Positions 58,313 through 64,000 of a stretch of 64,000 nt of DNA are shown piece by piece. The notes under the pieces were generated by a model, which was given only the letters and a program-made list of their open reading frames with translations, ran no database searches and had not been told where the DNA came from. The translations under genes and the position numbers were made by a program. Within the stretch, counting starts at the first letter, position 1; each line of letters opens with the position of its first letter. Where the stretch lies: the NCBI GenBank assembly GCA_011009095.1, contig VTPC01001068.1, positions 65,105-129,104 on the forward strand, in the 5' to 3' direction. The stretch comes from Ignelater luminosus (taxonomy: Eukaryota > Arthropoda > Insecta > Coleoptera > Elateridae).

Positions 58313-61300
58313 CTATTGAGCTAGAAAATTATTTCACATTAAAAGATTAAGTAAGGTCGACGTGGTGACTTCTTAATCAAAAATCTATTTTCTCTTGTAC
58401 GCTAATAATAAAATTTTGGAGAACTAGAAGCTTTTAGGCTTTCAGAAGTTTTGTCTAAAAGGTTTTGTTCAACTCATGGAGCTTGAAAACTCGAATTATT
58501 ATTAAGTTGTTGTCTACTTTTTTGTTACCCATATACGTCCTCCCTGTTTATTTACCTGTTTTGGGTTGAAGTAATACTTTCATACATTCTAAATTGAAAT
58601 TTCGGCTAGATATCGCAAAAAAATTCTAGAAAATACAGAAAACGTCCTGAAATAATGGAAAAATTGCAGAATTGATAATCAAATGTGGAAATGATAACGA
58701 CTTCACAAAACTTGAGAAAACGATGGAAAAACATTTTTAATACTAGAACCCCGTTACATAGGAAAATTGTATTTTAACTGGAAATTTTCCTCAGTTCTTA
58801 ATTACCCATCAGATTAATAACAGTATTGAAATCAATACGAAACTTTCCTTTAGTAGAACTGATTTACGAACCTCCTGTATATTAACGACGAAAGATCTTT
58901 CTCTTTTGATAACAATCATAAGATGTGCGTGATCATATTTATGAAACAGATGGAAATCATAATTAATGTAAGAAAAAGAAAAAAAAACGAAAGTAATTAT
59001 AATTTAATTTTAATAATCGTACCATATAGCCAAATAAAGTTCTTGTGTGTGTGTTTATAATTAAGTACCTTAAATATTTACTTTCAACAAACAAAACCAT
59101 GATAACTCTAACTTGTTACACAAGTGGTATTTAAAATAATATATTAATATACTTTATGCTCAACAGTTCATAAAATAAACAAAACGAAAACTCGTTCCTA
59201 TTACACCACTTTTACCTTTGCGCTGTGCGTTAAACCCAAACAGTGAACAGTATTTAATTACCAGCCGTATTTAATTACTTCCTAGCAATTTACTCTTTTT
59301 GTTGTTTACGTACATGCGTGCATGTTTATTTAATTAATGTCTGTCCCAAAAATTTGTATTAAGAAATGGGTTATTTAATAGGAAAATTACCTGCGCTTTA
59401 CCTCTTTACGTTTTTGCCTTTGGCTTTTTAGCAGAAAAATTTAAATTAGGATTCTTAACCTCTTGGTATTTTAACGCTACGAAAGTGTAGAAAAGTTCAA
59501 GCTGATTTTTTGTTCCTTGTTTGAAGGTTAGATTTGCTGGAATTTTTAAATATTCCCAAGTAAACTAAAAATAAATTGTTAGAAATAAGAGAAACTATAA
59601 AAATTACTTCATTGCTAATGCAGTTTCTGTACGTGTTTAACGAAATAGTTGCATGTTTTATAAAATATTCACCATTTAGCCCATAAATACAGAATCCTTT
59701 TTACATAAGTACAATTCAACTGGAATAATAATACAATCTTTTTCTACTTATTCTGCTTTACCTCCCACAAGAACGTGAGGAGATTTCAACGCGGATCGAG
59801 CGGTAAACTCGCACGAGTAATAAACTATGCGGCGAGTAAAACACTTTTGGTTTTTTGTCAACTGCATTTTACAATTTTTCACGGCCCGATTACCACGGAT
59901 GAAGAATTTTAATTTTAAAGTCAGAAATGTAAAGCTTTTGTTTTCACAGAGATAAAGATTAGGTGTAACGTTTCAACGATTAAGATAAGAATGGAAATTA
60001 AATTTTAATTTTATTTTCTTAATTTTTATATTCTTAGTAAGGAGTTTCTTAATTGAACTTGCAGAGTTATTAACCTAATTTACGACTTTTTTATGGAAAA
60101 AATAGTATTTAATGATTGCAGTTAGAACAGAAAAATTTTAAGGTAATTAATGTGTAAACTGCCAAGATTTGATTAGTACTTTAGTAGTTGTTAGATAACT
60201 CAATTACTTTTAAATATATTAACTTTTACTTAAAATGAGTTGTTATGTGGCTACAAATAAAAACTTTAATCTTGAATGGAAAAGTTTTGAAATTTGATAT
60301 TAGGTTGGTTTTAGGATTCGTTGTGATTCTTTCATTTGTCTTATTTAAACTGAAGTGTATTAGGAATTTTGGAAACTTTAATAACTTTGTAATTAAAATT
60401 TAATTATAAGCCCAAACAATAAAGTCTAATTTAAAAATTAAATTTTCTTTTCAAGGTTTAATTTAATGACGGACCCAGCCCTCTTGCTTTCCATATATTA
60501 GCCGCTACTATTCATTAATCAAAAAGTAAGAATTTCTTTATTGGTTGATACAATAGTCTATTGACATCTTTATTTAAAAGTTTGTTAAAAACTATTTGAG
60601 ACTGATGGAGAACGAATACTGCGACCATCTTCATTTGCCAAATAGGTCAGATGATTTTCAATACTATAACCTGAGAAAGAGATTACCGACGGTTTCTTAA
60701 TTATCCACACCCTTTCTAAAAAATCTACTTATTAGATATACTTAAAAGATCATGGAGTTCTCATTTATTTCTGAGGATAAACATTGAAAGTGTCAAGGTA
60801 TCCTATATAAATATTAAGTACGTCCAAGAAATCCATTAGAACCATAACTCATAATGTTATTTTGTTTTTCGAATAAAAGTTCTTTACATTTGGTTCTAAT
60901 TTTATAAGCTACTTCGTGAATTGTTTCTAAGTGTTTAGATTTTTTTTCTATCCAAACCAAGCATTTTCCTGCAAGCGGATCTCTCCTTTTGACAAAGTCT
61001 GTTTATGTAAGGAATACATACAACAGAAGCAAGAGAAGCGATATAATCAATTACCGGTTGAATGAAAATGAAAAGTTTGTATGCATGGATTAACGTCTGA
61101 GGATGGCAGCTTCAAGTTTACTGGCTACTAGAGGGTGGATGAGAGAGTGACTTCTAGATAGAGTGCTGTTAGAAAGCCGTTAACTGTATTTAAAATTTGG
61201 ATGAGATTGGAATTACAGAATAAAGTGACCTGGGTTTTAATGGAATTAGGCTTGATCTGTCACAATAAAAGCAAGGCTTCTAGAGGAGCTAGAGCCCTGT

Positions 61301-64000
61301 TTAGATACCAAAAATCGTCGGCAGGTTAAGTATTGGGATATCGGTGCTCCTTGACTTATACACAGTGTTAACAATGACGATGCAAACGCAACAATTCTGC
61401 CAAAAACCGTCAGGATTTGAGTAGAGTCAGCAGCTCATGAAGAAGGTGTCAGATTTTGTCAAGTATGTTGTATAGTGATAGTCTTAGAGGCACCGGTATT
61501 AAAGCAAAGTAGAAATTGCGAAGTAGATCTACCAATTATAAAATTTTTAATTAATCCCCTTCATTTTTTCATCTCTGGATCAAGATTATTCCTTAAACCT
61601 CATTTTTCTCAGATTGCAACAGGTCCTTCAGGCAACTTAAGAAAAGGTATCGGTCACTGATTATATTACTGAGCATAATGTAATCATGATATTTGGGTTC
61701 GCTCTAACCGGAAGTGTATTGATCAGTTTGACTTTGATAGTTAAGCATTATTCACTAAAAGGTTTCACTACTGCGGATGAGCAGCATTCATAATCTTCAA
61801 GCAAAAATTTTGGAAGGGTAGCCACGACTGAATAGGATGTTGAAGAGAAGAAAAGATTAATTGTTAGTAGGTATAATGGAAACTATTATTGAAAATTTAA
61901 ATTGTAATTGAGAATCTTCGACTATTAACATGTGGATTGCCAAGAGCTCACGAACCACTAAGTCTAAGAATTACTTGCCTAAGAAAAGTTGAAATGGAAA
62001 GTTATAAATGTAGTGCCTGCCCGCAAAGATATTATTACCTTAGAAATTAATTTTTAATTTAAATCCAAGCCTAATGAAAATTTATATAGGTTTTGCCTTT
62101 CTTAATATACTGAAGTATGATTTAGGCCATACTGATCGTATTAATTTCTAAACTGTTGTAGAACTTGCAAGAAGACTTACAACTACTAAATCTCATATTC
62201 GTAGAACAAACAAAAAGCGCTAACGAGTATTAAACGCAAGAAGGATGTAACGTTCGTGAGCAAAATCTGCGATATTCAGTACTGGCTTTGGCGTTACTTA
62301 TTTTTATTTATGACATTTTTAGACAAAAAGGGAAAAGACAGTACAGATTAAATTCCTGAGGATGATTGAGTTATTCATGCTATCGATTACATCTATGCAG
62401 AGCTTGTTAATCAAATGGCTTTATGTTGTCCATTTCTTTCGTTCTTCCAAGAGCAGAATTCTTTTGCTCCTCTTCTGATAACTACATGCAACTATTTGAA
62501 CACTTCAAGTATCTGTTATAGTACATAAAAAATAAAAATAGTTAAGTAGGAAATTACAGTCAGCGGGCGCTTTTGATATGCAAAATTTCGATCTGATAGC
62601 TTGTCTAGCGTAATCGTCACTTCCAATATCGTGATGATCAAGGCCCTGTATAGAAGTATCAGACGTTTCGGTAAGACAATCTTCCACCGAATTACAATAC
62701 CAGAAGTGTCAAACTCCTAAAACTGAGAAAAATTTCAATAAACCTTCAAATGAAATCGGATTGTTTATTAGAGTTGTGGAATTTCCAGAGTAATATTTGT
62801 TTGGAGCTTTGACTCATTTTGGTAAAACTCGGATCAAATCTTTGAATTAGCTAAAAATGAAGTTTGCAATTCAATAGATGGGTTTTAAGAAGCAGAAGAG
62901 AATAAATAAAATTGAGCATTTGCATAAACTCGATAGAAAAGATATTTCTGCTATAACTGCCGTTTTCTAATTTTTGTTTTGAATTGTCATGTAACTCTTG
63001 CAGCAATAATTAGAATTTGTAGCATAAATCTGAATTCTCAGAGCAATTACAATTTTTTAATCAGAGGATAAAAGTAGTTTAGTAAATGTAGGTCAACAAA
63101 AATCAGTTCTAGCATTATGCCATTTTAGGGGACCTTGCCTGCTTTTGCTTTCGGTCATTTGTATTTCTGATCTTTAGGAACTAGAAGCTTTCTTAAAGTT
63201 AGAAAAAGTATTTCTCCGAAAACAATTGTTTTAAAATCTAAAGTTTCTAATCTTCTAGACCTACATAGAATCTGGAAAATGACAAAATCGGGATCTTAGT
63301 TTCCAAAGTAGGACTCTTCCTAAAGATAACATCGATAAAAATGACCATTGTATAAAGAGATCTAAAAGAAGCTCTGTACTCAAATGCAGATTTTGCCTAT
63401 GATTGCATTCAAGAGTATAGAACAGTCTCAGATCTTAACTGATTTACAAAACCTAGTCAGTCCGCTGAGCTCAATAAACAGTTAAACGAAGTCCGAATAA
63501 TTTAGAATGTTATACTACAAAATCGCTACATTTCAAGCAAATGTTACTTTATACTAATACGTCCTAATTTCGGCCTTGGTACATTTTTCTTGTCTTGTTA
63601 TTAGTTTTAATTTCAAAAAATTAAGTCCAGTAACAATTTTTAAAAGAATTATTGTAATTTAAGGTTCTACGGAAAAATGTATCAAGCTTTACGTGTTACA
63701 ATTCTTTAAAAAGGAAAATATTAAGGGGCATGGGAAATCTATTGTCAATTAGTTTAATATTAAAGAGATTTTCAAATTGGTGATCTAAGAAAAACGTAAC
63801 ATTTGATAATCAATATTTTTGATCTTGAGATTCTCAATTTTGAATTTTGATCTGGTCTTAATTTTGGAACAAGACGAATATTTAATACTTAAGTATTGGT
63901 TTTGGATAGAAGTTGAATCATCAATAAAGCAATAATTGCAGGTCTCATCAATATCCATTGCTGTTGAAAATAACCTTCGTAGTAAACTAGTTGCAAAAAA
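58313..64000. other. About 5.7 kb without recognised genes
   Basis: AT-rich sequence to the window edge. The frames at 61475-61660 and 62505-62687 carry no recognisable domain. A less AT-rich part at 61050-61470 may be an old repeat but could not be assigned. Confidence 0.45.

Noticed and set aside
61475-61660. 61-codon frame in the right-hand desert
   Set aside because: No recognised motif; such lengths occur by chance.

Overview
The window is AT-rich eukaryotic DNA from an arthropod, almost certainly an insect. The evidence is short-intron genes (GT-AG introns of about 50-390 bp), a single-SWEET gene (slv type), insect-like mitochondrial ribosomal and MARCHF5 proteins, and many mariner-superfamily transposons. 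The species and order cannot be fixed from the sequence alone. No bacterial operon, CRISPR array, rRNA or tRNA gene was recognised.

Genes, left to right: mRpL16 (minus, 5 exons) sits head-to-head with a Josephin-domain deubiquitinase (plus, 3 exons). A SWEET sugar transporter (minus, 4 exons) is head-to-head with NOP14, a ribosome-biogenesis factor (plus, 4 exons). NOP14 is followed by an intronless SFI1-like centrin-binding-repeat protein (plus). Further on are the mitochondrial E3 ligase MARCHF5 (plus, 4 exons) and a mitochondrial-type quinone oxidoreductase of the MDR family (minus, 4 exons). All exon junctions listed keep the reading frame. These are unrelated housekeeping genes, linked only by shared intergenic promoters. 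A possible first coding exon of another gene lies at about 46.8 kb.

Transposable elements: a foldback repeat (0.97-1.67 kb, with a further copy at 7.94 kb), a TA-flanked MITE (7.36 kb), and a hAT MITE with a perfect 8-bp duplication (9.35 kb). There is a three-copy inverted duplication with coding-like frames (19.0-20.2 kb), and relics of a pogo/maT-type transposase and a LINE tail (20.5-21.6 kb). A complete TA-flanked mariner-superfamily element with an intron-bearing but interrupted transposase occupies 27.56-29.94 kb. A dense nested cluster fills 34.6-45.4 kb: two mariners, a Tc1-like relic, two large palindromes, another transposase relic, and pieces of two LINEs.

The right third (45.5-64 kb) is nearly gene-free. 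It holds a degenerate minisatellite array (49.06-51.3 kb), a diverged tandem duplication (51.3-52.2 kb) and a 55-bp palindromic hAT-like mini-element (58.25 kb). The most unusual items are the 1.72-kb palindrome with tandem subrepeats and an acidic ORF, the inverted three-copy coding-like segment, and the repeated Trp-to-TGA changes in three separate transposases.
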